Shown piece after piece: positions 49,641 to 62,719 of a stretch of DNA of 64,000 bases. A program made the position numbers and the translations under genes. Origin of the DNA: Aquatica leii (Eukaryota > Arthropoda > Insecta > Coleoptera > Lampyridae); assembly GCA_035610365.1 (NCBI GenBank), contig CM069434.1:124366895-124430894 (forward strand), read 5' to 3'. The notes beneath the pieces are model-generated. The model did not search any database. It was given only the letters and a program-made list of their open reading frames with translations, and was not told the DNA's origin. The first letter of the stretch is position 1. Each line of letters begins with the position of its first letter.

Positions 49641-52188
49641 AAGCCTTAAAAACTATTAAAAAAAATATTTTTTGAAAAATGTTTAAACATTAATTACGGC
49701 CTAACTAAAACAGCTAGAAGGTTGAAATTTTTTTGTAGCAAGGCAGTCAGTATATCTAAACGATCCGTAAAAAAAATTTCACAAAAAAGCCTTAGAAAGC
49801 ATAAAAAAAGTGGTTTTTTGAAAATTTTTTAAACATTAATTACGGCCTAACTAAGACAGCTAAAAAGTTGAAAATTTTTTTGTAGCAAGGCAGTCAGTAT
49901 ATCTAAACGATCCGTAATAAAAATGTCACAATAAAGCCTTAAAAACTATTAAAAAAAATATTTTTTGAAAAATCTTTAAACATTAATTACGGCCTAACTA
50001 AGACAGCTAGAAGGTTGAAAATTTTTTTGTAGCAAGGCAGTCAGTATATCTAAACGATCCGTAAAAAAAATTTCACAAAAAAGCCTTAGAAAGCATAAAA
50101 AAGTGGTTTTTTGAAAATTTTTTAAACATTAATTACGGCCTAACTAAGACAGCTAAAAGGTTGAAAATTTTTTTGTAGCAAGGCAGTCAGTATATCTAAA
50201 CGATCCGTAAAAAAAATTTCACAAAAAAGCCTTAAAAACTATTAAAAAAAATATTTTTTGAAAATTCTTTAAACATTATTTACGGCCTAACTAAGACAGC
50301 TAAAAGGTTGAAAATTTTTTTGTAGCAAGGCAGTCAGTATATCTAAACGATCCGTAAAAAAAATTTCACAAAAAAGCCTTAAAAACTATTAAAAAAAAAA
50401 TTTTTTGAAAAATCTTTAAACATTAATTACGGCCTAACTAAGACAACTAGAAGGTTGAAAATTTTTTTGTAGCAAGACAGTCAGTATATCTAAACGATCC
50501 GTAAAAAAAATTTCACAAAAAAGCCTTAAAAACTATTAAAAAAAATATTTTTTGAAAAATCTTTAAACATTAATTACGGCCTAACTAAGACAGCTAGAAG
50601 GTTGAAAATTTTTTTGTAGCAAGGCAGTCAGTATATCTAAACGATCCGTAAAAAAAATTTCACAAAAAAGCTTTAGAAAGCATTAAAATAGTGGTTTTTT
50701 GAAAATTTTTTAAACGTTATTTACGGCCTAACTAAGACAGCTAAAAGGTTGAAAATTTTTTTTGTAGCAAGGCAGTCAGTATATCTAAACGATTCGTAAA
50801 AAAAATTTTACAAAAAAGCCTTAGAAAGCATAAAAAAATTGGTTTTTTGAAAATTTTTTAAACATTATTTACGGCCTAACTAAGACAGCTAAAAGGTTGA
50901 AAATTTTTTTGTAGCAAGGCAGTCAGTATATCTAAACGATCCGTAAAAAAAATTTCACAAAAAAGCCTTAGAAACTATAAAAAAAAATATTTTTTGAAAA
51001 ATCTTTAAACATTAATTACGGCCTAACTAAGACAGCTAGAAGGTTGAAAATTTTTTTGTAGCAAGGCAGTCAGTATATCTAAACGATCCCTAAAAAAAAC
51101 TTCACAAAAAAGCCTTAAAAACTATTAAAAAAAATATTTTTTGAAAAGTCTTTAAACATTAATTACGGCCTAACTAAGACAGCTAAAAGGTTGAAAATTT
51201 TTTTGTAAAAAGGCAGTCAGTATATCTAAACGATCCCTAAAAAAACTTCACAAAAAAGCCTTAAAAACTATTAAAAAAAATATTTTTTGAAAAATCTTTA
51301 AACATTAATTACGGCCTAACTAAGACAGCTAAAAAGTTGAAAAATTTTTTGTAAAAAGGGAGTTAGAATATCTAAACAATCCCTAAAAAAACTTCACAAA
51401 AAGCCTTAGAAACTATAAAAATATTTTTTAAAATTTTTTAAACATTATTTACGGCCTAACTAAGACAGCTAGAAGGTTGAAAATTTTTTTGTAGCAAGGC
51501 AGTCAGTATATCTAAACGATCCGTAAAAAAAATTTCACAAAAAAGCCTTAAAAACTATTAAAAATATTTTTTGAAAAATCTTTAAACATTAATTACGGCC
51601 TAACTGAGACAGCTAGAAGGTTGAAATTTTTTTGTAGCAAGGCAGTCAGTATATCTAAACGATCCGTAAAAAAATTTCACAAAAAAGCCTTAAATACTAT
51701 TTAAAAAAATTTTTTGAATAATCCTTAAACATTAAATACGGCCTAACTAAGACAGCTAAAAGGTTGAAAATTTTTTGTAAAAGGCAGTCAGTATATCTAA
51801 ACGATCCCTAAAAAAAATTAAAAAAAAAAGCCTTAGAAACTATAAAAAAAATATTTTTTAAAAAATCTTTAAACATTAATTACGGCCTAACTAAGACAGC
51901 TAGAAGGTTGAAAATTTTTTTGTAGTAAGGCAGTCGGTATATCTAAACGATCCGTAAAAAAAATTTTACAAAAAAGTTTTAGAAAGCATAAAAAAAGTGG
52001 TTTTTTGAAAATTTTTTAAACATTAATTACGGCCTAACTAAGACAGCTAAAAGGTTGAAAATTTTTTTGTAGCAAGGCAGTCAGTATATCTAAACGATCC
52101 GTAAAAAAAATTTCACAAAAAAGCCTTAGAAAGCATAAAAAAAGTGGTTTTTTGAAAATTTTTTAAACATTAATTACGGCCTAACTAA

Positions 52189-53310
52189 GACAACTAGAAG
52201 GTTGAAAATTTTTTTGTAGCAAGACAGTCAGTATATCTAAACGATCCGTAAAAAAAATTTCACAAAAAAGCCTTAGAAACTATTAAAAAAAATATTTTTT
52301 GAAAAATCTTTAAACATTAATTACGGCCTAACTAAGACAGCTAGAAGGTTGAAAATTTTTTTGTAGCAAGGCAGTCAGTATATCTAAACGATCCGTAAAA
52401 AAAATTTCACAAAAAAGCCTTAGAAAGCATAAAAAAAGTGGTTTCTTGAAAAATCTTTAAACATGAATTACGGCCTAACTAAGACAGCTAGAAGGTTGAA
52501 AATTTTTTTGTAGCAAGGCAGTCAGTATATCTAAACGATCCGTAAAAAAAATTTTACAAAAATTCCTTAAAAACTATTAAAAAAAATATTTTTTGAAAAA
52601 TCTTTAAACATTAATTACGGCGTAACTAAGACAGCTAGAAGGTTGAAAATTTTTTGTTGCAAGGCAGTTAACTTATCTAAACGATCCGTAAAAAAAATTT
52701 CACAAAAAAGCCTTAGAAAGCATAAAAAAAGTGGTTTCTTGAAAAATCTTTAAACATGAATTACGGCCTAACTAAGACAGCTAGAAGGTTGAAAATTTTT
52801 TTGTAGCAAGGCAGTCAGTATATCTAAACGATCCGTAAAAAAAATTTTACAAAAATTCCTTAAAAACTATTAAAAAAAATATTTTTTGAAAAATGTTTAA
52901 ACATTAATTACGGCCTAATTAAGACAGCTAAAAGGTTGAAAATTTTTTTGTAGCAAGGCAGTCAGTATATCTAAACGATCCGTAAAAAATTTTTACAAAA
53001 AAGCCTTAAAAACTATTAAAAAAAATATTTTTTGAAAAATCTTTAAACATTAATTACGGCCTAACTAAAACAGCTAGAAGATTGAAATTTTTTTTGTAGC
53101 AAGGCAGTCAGTATATCTAAACGATCCGTAAAAAAAATTTCACAAAAAAGCCTTAGAAAGCATAAAAAAAGTGGTTTTTTGAAAATTCTTTAAACATTAT
53201 TTACGGCCTAACTAAGACAGCTAAAAGGTTGAAAATTTTTTTGTAGCAAGGCAGTCAGTATATCTAAACGATACGTAAAAAAAATTTCACAAAAAATCCT
53301 TAAAAACTAT
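52189..53310 (+). repeat. Family B duplication, copy 1 of the 4.8-5.0 kb pair
   Basis: This stretch holds the GACAACTAG module followed by AGAAGATTGAAAT and the rare GATACGTAAAA (53,270) with AAAAAATCC. It is collinear with 57,167 to about 58,150, where GATACG is at 58,103. Offsets are 4,978 bp at the left marker and 4,833 bp at the right, a one-monomer difference; copy 1 has an extra CATGAATTACGG dimer. A third GATACG with the same neighbours lies at 47,853. Confidence 0.75.
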
Positions 53311-55546
53311 TAAAAAAAATATTTTTTGAAAAATCTTTAAACATGAATTACGGCCTAACTAAGACAGCTAGAAGGTTGAAAATTTTTGAGTAGCAAGGCA
53401 GTCAGTATATCTAAACGATCCGTAAAAAAAATTTTACAAAAAAGCCTTAGAAAGCATAAAAAAAGTGGTTTTTTGAAAATTTTTTAAACATTATTTACGG
53501 CCTAACTAAGACAGCTAGAAGGTTGAAAATTTTTGAGTAGCAAGGCAGTCAGTATATCTAAACGATCCGTAAAAAAAATTTCACAAAAAAGCCTTAAAAC
53601 TATTAAAAAAAATATTTTTTGAAAAATCTTTAAACATTAATTACGGCCTAACTAAGACAGCTAGAAGGTTGAAATTTTTTTGTAGCAAGGCAGTCAGTAT
53701 ATCTAAACGATCCGTAAAAAAAATTTCACAAAAAAGCCTTAAAAACTATTAAAAAAAATATTTTTTGAAAAATCTTTAAACATTAATTACGGCCTAACTA
53801 AGACAGCTAAAAGGTTGAAAATTTTTTTGTAAAAAGGCAGTCAGTATATCTAAACGATCCCTAAAAAAAATTAAAAAAAAAAGCCTTAGAAACTATAAAA
53901 AAAAATATTTTTTTAAAAATCTTTAAACATTAATTACGGCCTAACTAAGACAACTAGAAGGTTGAAAATTTTTTTGTAGCAAGGCAGTCAGTATATCTAA
54001 ACGATCCGTAAAAAAAATTTCACAAAAAAGCCTTAAAAACTATTAAAAAAAATATTTTTTGAAAAATCTTTAAACATTAATTACGGCCTAACTAAGACAG
54101 CTAGAAGGTTGAAAATTTTTTTGTAGCAAGGCAGTCAGTATATCTAAACGATCCGTAAAAAAAATTTTAAAAAAAAATCTTAAAAACTTTAAAAAAAAGT
54201 ATTTTTTGAAAAATCTTTAAACATTAATTACGGCCTAACTAAGACAGCGAGAAGGTTGAAAATTTTTTTGTAGCAAGGCAGTCAGTATATCTAAACGATC
54301 CGTAAAAAAAATTTCACAAAAAAGCCTTAAAAACTATTAAAAAAAAAATTTTTGAAAAATCTTTAAACATTAATTACGGCCTAACTAAGACAGCTAAAAG
54401 GTTGAAAATTTTTTTGTAGCAAGGCAGTCAGTATATCTAAACGATCCGTAAAAAAAATTTAAAAAAAAAATCTTAAAAACTTTAAAAAAAAGTATTTTTT
54501 GAAAAATCTTTAAACATTAATTACGGCCTAACTAAGACAGCGAGAAGGTTGAAAATTTTTTTGTAGCAAGGCAGTCAGTATATCTAAACGATCCGTAAAA
54601 AAAAACTTCACAAAAAAGCCTTAAAAACTATTAAAAAAAATATTTTTTGAAAAATCTTTAAACATTAATTACGGCCTAACTAAGACAGCTAAAAGGTTGA
54701 AAATTTTTTTGTAGCAAGGCAGTCAGTATATCTAAACGATCCCTAAAAAAATTTAAAAAAAAAGCCTTAGAAACTATAAAAAAAAATATTTTTTAAAAAA
54801 TCTTTAAACATTAATTACGGCCTAACTAAGACAGCTAGAAGGTTGAAAATTTTTTTGTAGCAAGGCAGTCAGTATATCTAAACGATCCGTAAAAAAAATT
54901 TCACAAAAAAGGCTTAAAAACTATTAAAAAAAAATATTTTTTGAAAAATCTTTAAACATTAATTACGGCCTAACTAAGACAGCTAAAAGGTTGAAAATTT
55001 TTTTGTAAAAAGGCAGTCAGTATATCTAAACGATCCCTAAAAAAAATTAAAAAAAAAAGCCTTAGAAACTATAAAAAAAAATATTTTTTTAAAAATCTTT
55101 AAACATTATTTACGGCCTAACTAAGACAGCTAGAAGGTTGAAAATTTTTTTGTAGCAAGGCAGTCAGTATGTCTAAACGATCCGTAAAAAAAATTTCACA
55201 AAAAAGCCTTAAAAACTATTAAAAAAAATATTTTTTGAAAAATCTTTAAACATTAATTACGGCCTAACTAAGACAGCTAGAAGGTTGAAAATTTTTTTGT
55301 AGCAAGGCAGTCAGTATATCTAAACGATCCGTAAAAAAAATTTCACAAAAAAGCCTTAAAAACTATTAAAAAAAATATTTTTTGAAAAATCTTTAAACAT
55401 TAATTACGGCCTAACTAAGACAGCTAGAAGGTTGAAATTTTTTTTGTAGCAAGGTAGTCAGTATATCTAAACGATCCGTAAAAAAAAACTTCACAAAAAA
55501 GCCTTAAAAACTATTAAAAAAAATATTTTTTGAAAAATCTTTAAAC

Positions 55547-55682
55547 ATTAATTACGGCCTAACTAAGACAGCTAAAAGGTTGAAAATTTTTTTGTAAAAA
55601 GGCAGTCAGTATATCTAAACGATCCTTAAAAAAAATTAAAAAAAACTATAAAAAAAAATATTTTTTGAAAAATCTTTAAACA
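55547..55682 (+). repeat. Shortened 135-bp family B monomer
   Basis: Anchors at 55,547 and 55,682 are 135 bp apart. The segment that normally reads AAAAAAGCCTTAGAAACTAT is reduced, and AATTAAAAAAAACTATAAA lies at about 55,634-55,652. About 12 bases including GCCTTAGAA are missing. The deletion end points are both within A-runs, in agreement with slippage. Unlike the homopolymer-shortened tracts, the rest of the unit has normal run lengths, so this looks like a real change. Confidence 0.75.
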
Positions 55683-57166
55683 TTAATTACGGCCTAACTA
55701 AAACAGCTAAAAGGTTGAAAATTTTTTTGTAAAAAGGCAGTCAGTATATCTAAACGATCCGTAAAAAAAATTTTACAAAAAAACCTTAGAAAGCATAAAA
55801 AAAGTGGTTTTTTGAAAATTTTTTAAACATTAATTACGGCCTAACTAAGACAGCTAAAAGGTTGAAAATTTTTTTGAAGCAAGGCAGTCAGTATATCTAA
55901 ACGATCCGTAAAAAAAATTTCACAAAAAAGCCTTAGAAACTATTAAAAAAAATATTTTTTGAAAAATCTTTAAACATTAATTACGGCCTAACTAAGACAG
56001 CTAAAAGGTTGAAAATTTTTTTGTAGCAAGGCAGTCAGTATATCTAAACGATCCGTAAAAAAAATTTCACAAAAAAGCCTTAAAAACTATTAAAAAAAAT
56101 ATTTTTTGAAAAATTTTTAAACATTAATTACGGCCTAACTAAGACAGCTAGAAGGTTGAAAATTTTTTTGTAGCAAGGCAGTCAGTATATCTAAACGATC
56201 CGTAAAAAAAATTTTACAAAAAAGCCTTAGAAAGCATAAAAAAAGTGGTTTTTTGAAAATTCTTTAAACATTATTTACGGCCTAACTAAGACAGCTAAAA
56301 GGTTAAAAATTTTTTTGTAGCAAGGCAGTCAGTATATCTAAACGATTCGTAAAAAAAATTTCACAAAAAAGCCTTAAAAACTATTAAAAAAAATATTTTT
56401 TGAAAAATCTTTAAACATTAATTACGGCCTAACTAAGACAGCGAGAAGGTTGAAAATTTTTTGTAGCAAGGCAGTCAGTATATCTAAACGATCCGTAAAA
56501 AAAAACTTCACAAAAAAGCCTTAAAAACTATTAAAAAAAATATTTTTTGAAAAATCTTTAAACATTAATTACGGCCTAACTAAGACAGCTAGAAGGTTGA
56601 AATTTTTTTTGTAGCAAGGCAGTCAGTATATCTAAACGATCCGTACAAAAAATTTCACAAAAAAGCCTTAAAAACTATTTAAAAAAATATTTTTTGAAAA
56701 ATCTTTAAACATTAATTACGGCCTAACTAAGACAGCTAAAAGGTTGAAAATTTTATTCTAGCAAGGCAGTCAGTATATCTAAACGATCCGTAAAAAAAAT
56801 TTCACAAAAAAACCTTAGAAAGCATAAAAAAAAAGATTTTTGAAAAATCTTTAAACATTAATTACGGCCTAACTAAGACAGCTAGAAGGTTGAAAATTTT
56901 TTTGTAGCAAGGCAGTCAGTATATCTAAACGATCCGTAAAAAATTCACAAAAAGCCTTAGAAAGCATAAAAAAAGTGGTTTTTTGAAAATTTTTTAAACA
57001 TTAATTACGGCCTAACTAAGACAGCTAGAAGGTTGAAAATTTTTTTGTAGCAAGGCAGTCAGTATATCTAAACGATCCGTAAAAAAAATTTCACAAAAAA
57101 GCCTTAAAAACTATTAAAAAAAAAATTTTTTGAAAAATCTTTAAACATTAATTACGGCCTAACTAA

Positions 57167-58150
57167 GACAACTAGAAGGTTGAAAATTTTTTTGTAGCAA
57201 GACAGTCAGTATATCTAAACGATCCGTAAAAAAAATTTCACAAAAAAGCCTTAGAAACTATTAAAAAAAATATTTTTTGAAAAATCTTTAAACATTAATT
57301 ACGGCCTAACTAAGACAGCTAGAAGGTTGAAAATTTTTTTGTAGCAAGGCAGTCAGTATATCTAAACGATTCGTAAAAAAAATTTTACAAAAAAGCCTTA
57401 GAAAGCATAAAAAAAGTGGTTTCTTGAAAAATCTTTAAACATGAATTACGGCCTAACTAAGACAGCTAGAAGGTTGAAAATTTTTTTGTAGCAAGGCAGT
57501 CAGTATATCTAAACGATCCGTAAAAAAAATTTTACAAAAATTCCTTAAAAACTATTAAAAAAAATATTTTTTGAAAAATCTTTAAACATTAATTACGGCG
57601 TAACTAAGACAGCTAGAAGGTTGAAAATTTTTTTGAAGCAAGGCAGTCAGTATATCTAAACGATCCGTAAAAAAAAATTCACAAAAAAGCCTTAGAAAGC
57701 ATAAAAAAAGTGGTTTTTTGAAAATTTTTTAAACATTAATTACGGCCTAACTAAGACAGCTAAAAAGTTGAAAATTTTTTTGTAGCAAGGCAGTCAGTAT
57801 ATCTAAACGATCCGTAAAAAAAATTTTACAAAAAAGCCTTAAAAACTATTAAAAAAAATATTTTTTGAAAAATGTTTAAACATTAATTACGGCCTAACTA
57901 AAACAGCTAGAAGATTGAAATTTTTTTTGTAGCAAGGCAGTCAGTATATCTAAACGATCCGTAAAAAAAATTTCACAAAAAAGCCTTAGAAAGCATAAAA
58001 AAAGTGGTTTTTTGAAAATTCTTTAAACATTATTTACGGCCTAACTAAGACAGCTAAAAGGTTGAAAATTTTTTTGTAGCAAGGCAGTCAGTATATCTAA
58101 ACGATACGTAAAAAAAATTTCACAAAAAATCCTTAAAAACTATTAAAAAA
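57167..58150 (+). repeat. Family B duplication, copy 2 of the 4.8-5.0 kb pair
   Basis: The order matches 52,189-53,310: GACAACTAG with GCAAGACAG (57,167), GATTCG and GTGGTTTCTTG with CATGAATTACGG (57,439), TTTTACAAAAATTCC, ACGGCGTAAC (about 57,595), AGAAGATTGAAAT (about 57,908) and GATACGTAAAA (58,103). The shared rare variants occur in the same order, so independent mutation is very unlikely. Confidence 0.75.
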
Positions 58151-60899
58151 AATATTTTTTGAAAAATCTTTAAACATTAATTACGGCCTAACTAAGACAG
58201 CTAGAAGGTTGAAAATTTTTTTGTAGAGAGGCAGTTAGTATATCTAAACGATCCGTAAAAAAAATTTTACAAAAAAGCCTTAGAAAGCATAAAAAAAGTG
58301 GTTTTTTGAAAATTCTTTAAACATTATTTACGGCCTAACTAAGACAGCTAAAAAGTTAAAAATTTTTTTGTAGCAAGGCAGTCAGTATATCGAAACGATT
58401 CGTAAAAAAAAATTTACAAAAAAGCCTTAAAAACTATTAAAAAAAATATTTTTTGAAAAATCTTTAAACATTAATTACGGCCTAACTAAGACAGCGAGAA
58501 GATTGAAATTTTTTTTGTAGCAAGGCAGTCAGTATATCTAAACGATCCGTAAAAAAAATTTTACAAAAAAGCCTTAAAAACTATTAAAAAAAATATTTTT
58601 TGAAAAATGTTTAAACATTAATTACGGCCTAACTAAAACAGCTAGAAGATTGAAATTTTTTTTGTAGCAAGGCAGTCAGTATATCTAAACGATCCGTAAA
58701 AAAAATTTCACAAAAAAGCCTTAGAAAGCATAAAAAAAGTGGTTTTTTGAAAATTCTTTAAACATTATTTACGGCCTAACTAAGACAGCTAAAAGGTTGA
58801 AAATTTTTTGTAGCAAGGCAGTCAGTATATCTAAACGATCCGTAAAAAAATTTTAAAAAAAATTTTTAAAAACTATAAAAAAAAATATTTTTTGAAAAAT
58901 CTTTAAACATTAATTACGGCCTAACTAAGAAAGCTAGAAAGTTGAAATTTTTTTGTAGCAAGGCAGTCAGTATATCTAAACGATCCGTAAAAAAAATTTC
59001 ACAAAAAAGCCTTAGAAAGCATAAAAAAAGTGGTTTTTTGTAAATTCTTTAAACATTATTTACGGCCTAACTAAGACAGCTAGAAGGTTGAAAATTTTTT
59101 TGTAGCAAGGCAGTCCGTATGTCTAAACGATCCGTAAAAAAAATTTCACAAAAAAGCCTTAAAAACTATTAAAAAAAATATTTTTTGAAAAATTTTTAAA
59201 CATTAATTACGGCCTAACTAAGACAGCTAGAAGGTTGAAATTTTTTTTGTAGCAAGGTAGTCAGTATATCTAAACGATCCGTAAAAAAAAACTTCACAAA
59301 AAAGCCTTAAAAACTATTAAAAAAAATATTTTTTGAAAAATCTTTAAACATTAATTACGGCCTAACTAAGACAGCTAAAAGGTTGAAAGTTTTTTTGTAA
59401 AAAGGCAGTCAGTATATCTAAACGATCCCTAAAAAAAATTAAAAAAAAAAGCCTTAGAAACTATAAAAAAAAATATTTTTTTAAAAATCTTTAAACATTA
59501 ATTACGGCCTAACTAAGACAACTAGAAGGTTGAAAATTTTTTTGTAGCAAGGCAGTCAGTATATCTAAACGATCCGTAAAAAAAATTTCACAAAAAAGCC
59601 TTAAAAACTATTAAAAAAAATATTTTTTGAAAAATCTTTAAACATTAATTACGGCCTAACTAAGACAGCTAGAAGGTTGAAAATTTTTTTGTAGCAAGGC
59701 AGTCAGTATATCTAAACGATCCGTAAAAAAAATTTTACAAAAAAGCCTTAAAAACTATTAAAAAAAATATTTTTTGAAAAATCTTTAAACATTAATTACG
59801 GCCTAACTAAGACAGCTAAAAGGTTGAAAATTTTTTGTAGCAAGGCAGTCAGTATATCTAAACGATCCGTAAAAAAAATTTCACAAAAAAGCCTTAAAAA
59901 CTATTAAAAAAAATATTTTTTGAAAAATCTTTAAACATTAATTACGGCCTAACTAAGACAGCTAGAAGGTTGAAAATTTTTTTGTAGCAAGGCAGTCAGT
60001 ATATCTAAACGATTCGTAAAAAAATTTTAAAAAAAAAATCTTAAAAACTATAAAAAAAAATATTTTTTGAAAAATCTTTAAACATTAATTACGGCCTAAC
60101 TAAGACAGCTAGAAGGTTGAAAATTTTTTTGTAGCAAGGCAGTCAGTATATCTAAACGATCCGTAAAAAAAAACTTCACAAAAAAGCCTTAAAAACTATT
60201 AAAAAAAATATTTTTTGAAAAATCTTTAAACATTAATTACGGCCTAACTAAGACAGCTAGAAGGTTGAAAATTTTTTTGTAGAGAGGCAGTCAGTATATC
60301 TAAACGATCCGTAAAAAAAATTAAAAAAAAAGCCTTAGAAACTATAAAAAAAAATATTTTTTGAAAAATCTTTAAACATTAATTACGGCCTAACTAAGAC
60401 AGCTAAAAGGTTGAAAATTTTTTGTAGCAAGGCAGTCAGTATGTCTAAACGATCCGTGAAAAAAATTTCACAAAAAAGCCTTAAAAACTATAAAAAAAAA
60501 TATTTTTTGAAAAATCTTTAAACATTAATTACGGCCTAACTAAGACAGCTAAAAGGTTGAAAATTTTTTTGTAAAAAGGCAGTCAGTATATCTAAACGAT
60601 CCGTAAAAAAAATTTCGAAAAAAAGCCTTAGAAAGCATAAAAAAAGTGGTTTTTTGAAAATTTTTTAAACATTATTTACGGCCTAACTAAGACAGCTAGA
60701 AGGTTGAAAATTTTTTTGTAGCAAGGCAGTCAGTATATCTAAACGATCCGTAAAAAAAATTTCACAAAAAAGCCTTAAAAACTATTAAAAAAATATTTTT
60801 TGAAAAATCTTTAAACATTAATTACGGCCTAACTAAGACAGCTAGAAGGTTGAAAATTTTTTTGTAGCAAGGCAGTCAGTATATCTAAACGATCCGTAA

Positions 60900-61250
60900 A
60901 AAAACTTTCACAAAAAGGCTTAAAAACTATTAAAAAAATATTTTTGAAAAATCTTTAAACATTAATTACGGCCTAACTAAGACAGCTAGAAGGTTGAAAT
61001 TTTTTGTAGCAAGGCAGTCAGTATATCTAAACGATCCGTAAAAAACTTCACAAAAAGCCTTAAAAACTATTAAAAAAATATTTTTGAAAAATCTTTAAAC
61101 ATTAATTACGGCCTAACTAAGACAGCTAAAAGGTTGAAAATTTTTTGTAAAAGGCAGTCAGTATATCTAAACGATCCGTAAAAAAATTTAAAAAAAGCCT
61201 TAGAAACTATAAAAATATTTTTTTAAAAATCTTTAAACATTAATTACGGC
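60900..61250 (+). other. Homopolymer-shortened tract near the right end
   Basis: Several successive units have GTAAAAAACTTCAC, CACAAAAAGCC, AATATTTTTG and TTTTTTGTAAAAGGC, each shorter than the family B norm. Full-length runs resume by about 61,270. Similar tracts occur at about 28,460-28,600, 35,570-35,720, 36,460-36,500 and 51,390-51,800. Confidence 0.65.
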
Positions 61251-62719
61251 CTAACTAAGACAGCTAGAAGGTTGAAAATTTTTTTGTAGTAAGGCAGTCG
61301 GTATATCTAAACGATCCGTAAAAAAAATTTTACAAAAAAGTTTTATAAAGCATAAAAAAAGTGGTTTTTTGAAAATTTTTTAAACATTAATTACGGCCTA
61401 ACTAAGACAGCTAAAAGGTTGAAAATTTTTTTGAAGCAAGGCAGTCAGTATATCTAAACGATCCGTAAAAAAAATTCACAAAAAAGCCTTAGAAAGCATT
61501 AAAAAGTGGTTTTTTGAAAATTTTTAAACATTATTTACGGCCTAACTAAGACAGCTAAAAGGTTGAAAATTTTTTTGTAGCAAGGCAGTCAGTATATCTA
61601 AACGATCCGTAAAAAAAATTTCACAAAAAATCCTTAAAAACTATTAAAAAAAATATTTTTTGAAAAATTTTTAAACATTAATTACGGCCTAACTAAGACA
61701 GCTAGAAGGTTGAAAATTTTTTTTGAGAGGCAGTCAGTATATCTAAACGATCCGTAAAAAAAATTTTACAAAAAAGCCTTAGAAAGCATAAAAAAAGTGA
61801 TTTTTTGAAAATTTTTTAAACATTAATTACGGCCTAACTAAGACAGCTAAAAGGTTAAAAATTTTTTTTAGCAAGGCAGTCAGTTTGTGTAAACGATCCC
61901 TAAAAAAAATTTTAGAAAAAAGCCTTAAAAACTATAAAAAAAAATATTTTTTGAAAAATCTTTAAACATTAATTACGGCCTAACTAAGACAGCGAGAAGG
62001 TTGAAAATTTTTTGTAGCAAGGCAGTCAGTATATCTAAACGATCCGTAAAAAAAACTTCACAAAAAAGCCTTAAAAACTATTAAAAAAAATATTTTTTGA
62101 AAAATCTTTAAACATTAATTACGGCCTAACTAAGACAGCTAGCAGGTTGAAATTTTTTTTGTAGCAAGGTAGTCAGTATATCTAAACGATCCGTAAAAAA
62201 ATTTCACAAAAAAGCCTTAAAAACTATTAAAAAAAATATTTTTTGAAAAATCTTTAAACATTAATTACGGCCTAACTAAGACAGCTAAAAGGTTGAAAAT
62301 TTTTTTGTAAAAAGGCAGTCAGTATATCTAAACGATCCCTAAAAAAAATTTAAAAAAAAAGCCTTAGAAACTATAAAAAAAATATTTTTTTAAAAATCTT
62401 TAAACATTAATTACGGCCTAACTAAGACAGCTAGAAGGTTGAAAATTTTTTTGAAGCAAGGCAGTCAGTATATCTAAACGATCCGTAAAAAAAATTTCAC
62501 AAAAAAGCCTTAGAAAGCATAAAAAAAGTGGTTTTTTGAAAATTTTTTAAACATTAATTACGGCCTAACTAAGACAGCTAAAAAGTTGAAAATTTTTTTG
62601 TAGCAAGGCAGTCAGTATATCTAAACGATCCGTAATAAAAATGTCACAAAAAAGCCTTAAAAACTATTAAAAAAAAAATTTTTTGAAAAATCTTTAAACA
62701 TTAATTACGGCCTAACTAA

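Larger units (their letters stand above)
36720..62450 (+). repeat. Long irregular higher-order repeat marked by B3 units
   Basis: A three-unit string recurs: B1 with GGTTGAAAAT; B3 with GTAAAAAGGCAGTC and GATCCCTAAA; then a unit with TTTTTTTAAAAATCTTT and often TTTTGAAGCAAGG. Copies start near 36,725, 39,225, 43,330, 46,270, 48,600, 53,720, 55,485, 59,280 and 62,200. Spacings between B3 markers include 2,497 (17 units, seen twice), 1,181 and 1,177 (8 units), 2,352 (16 units) and about 2,910 bp. The multiples suggest a parent unit of roughly 16-20 monomers with internal gains and losses. A window-wide dot plot would be needed to fix its true length. Confidence 0.6.
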
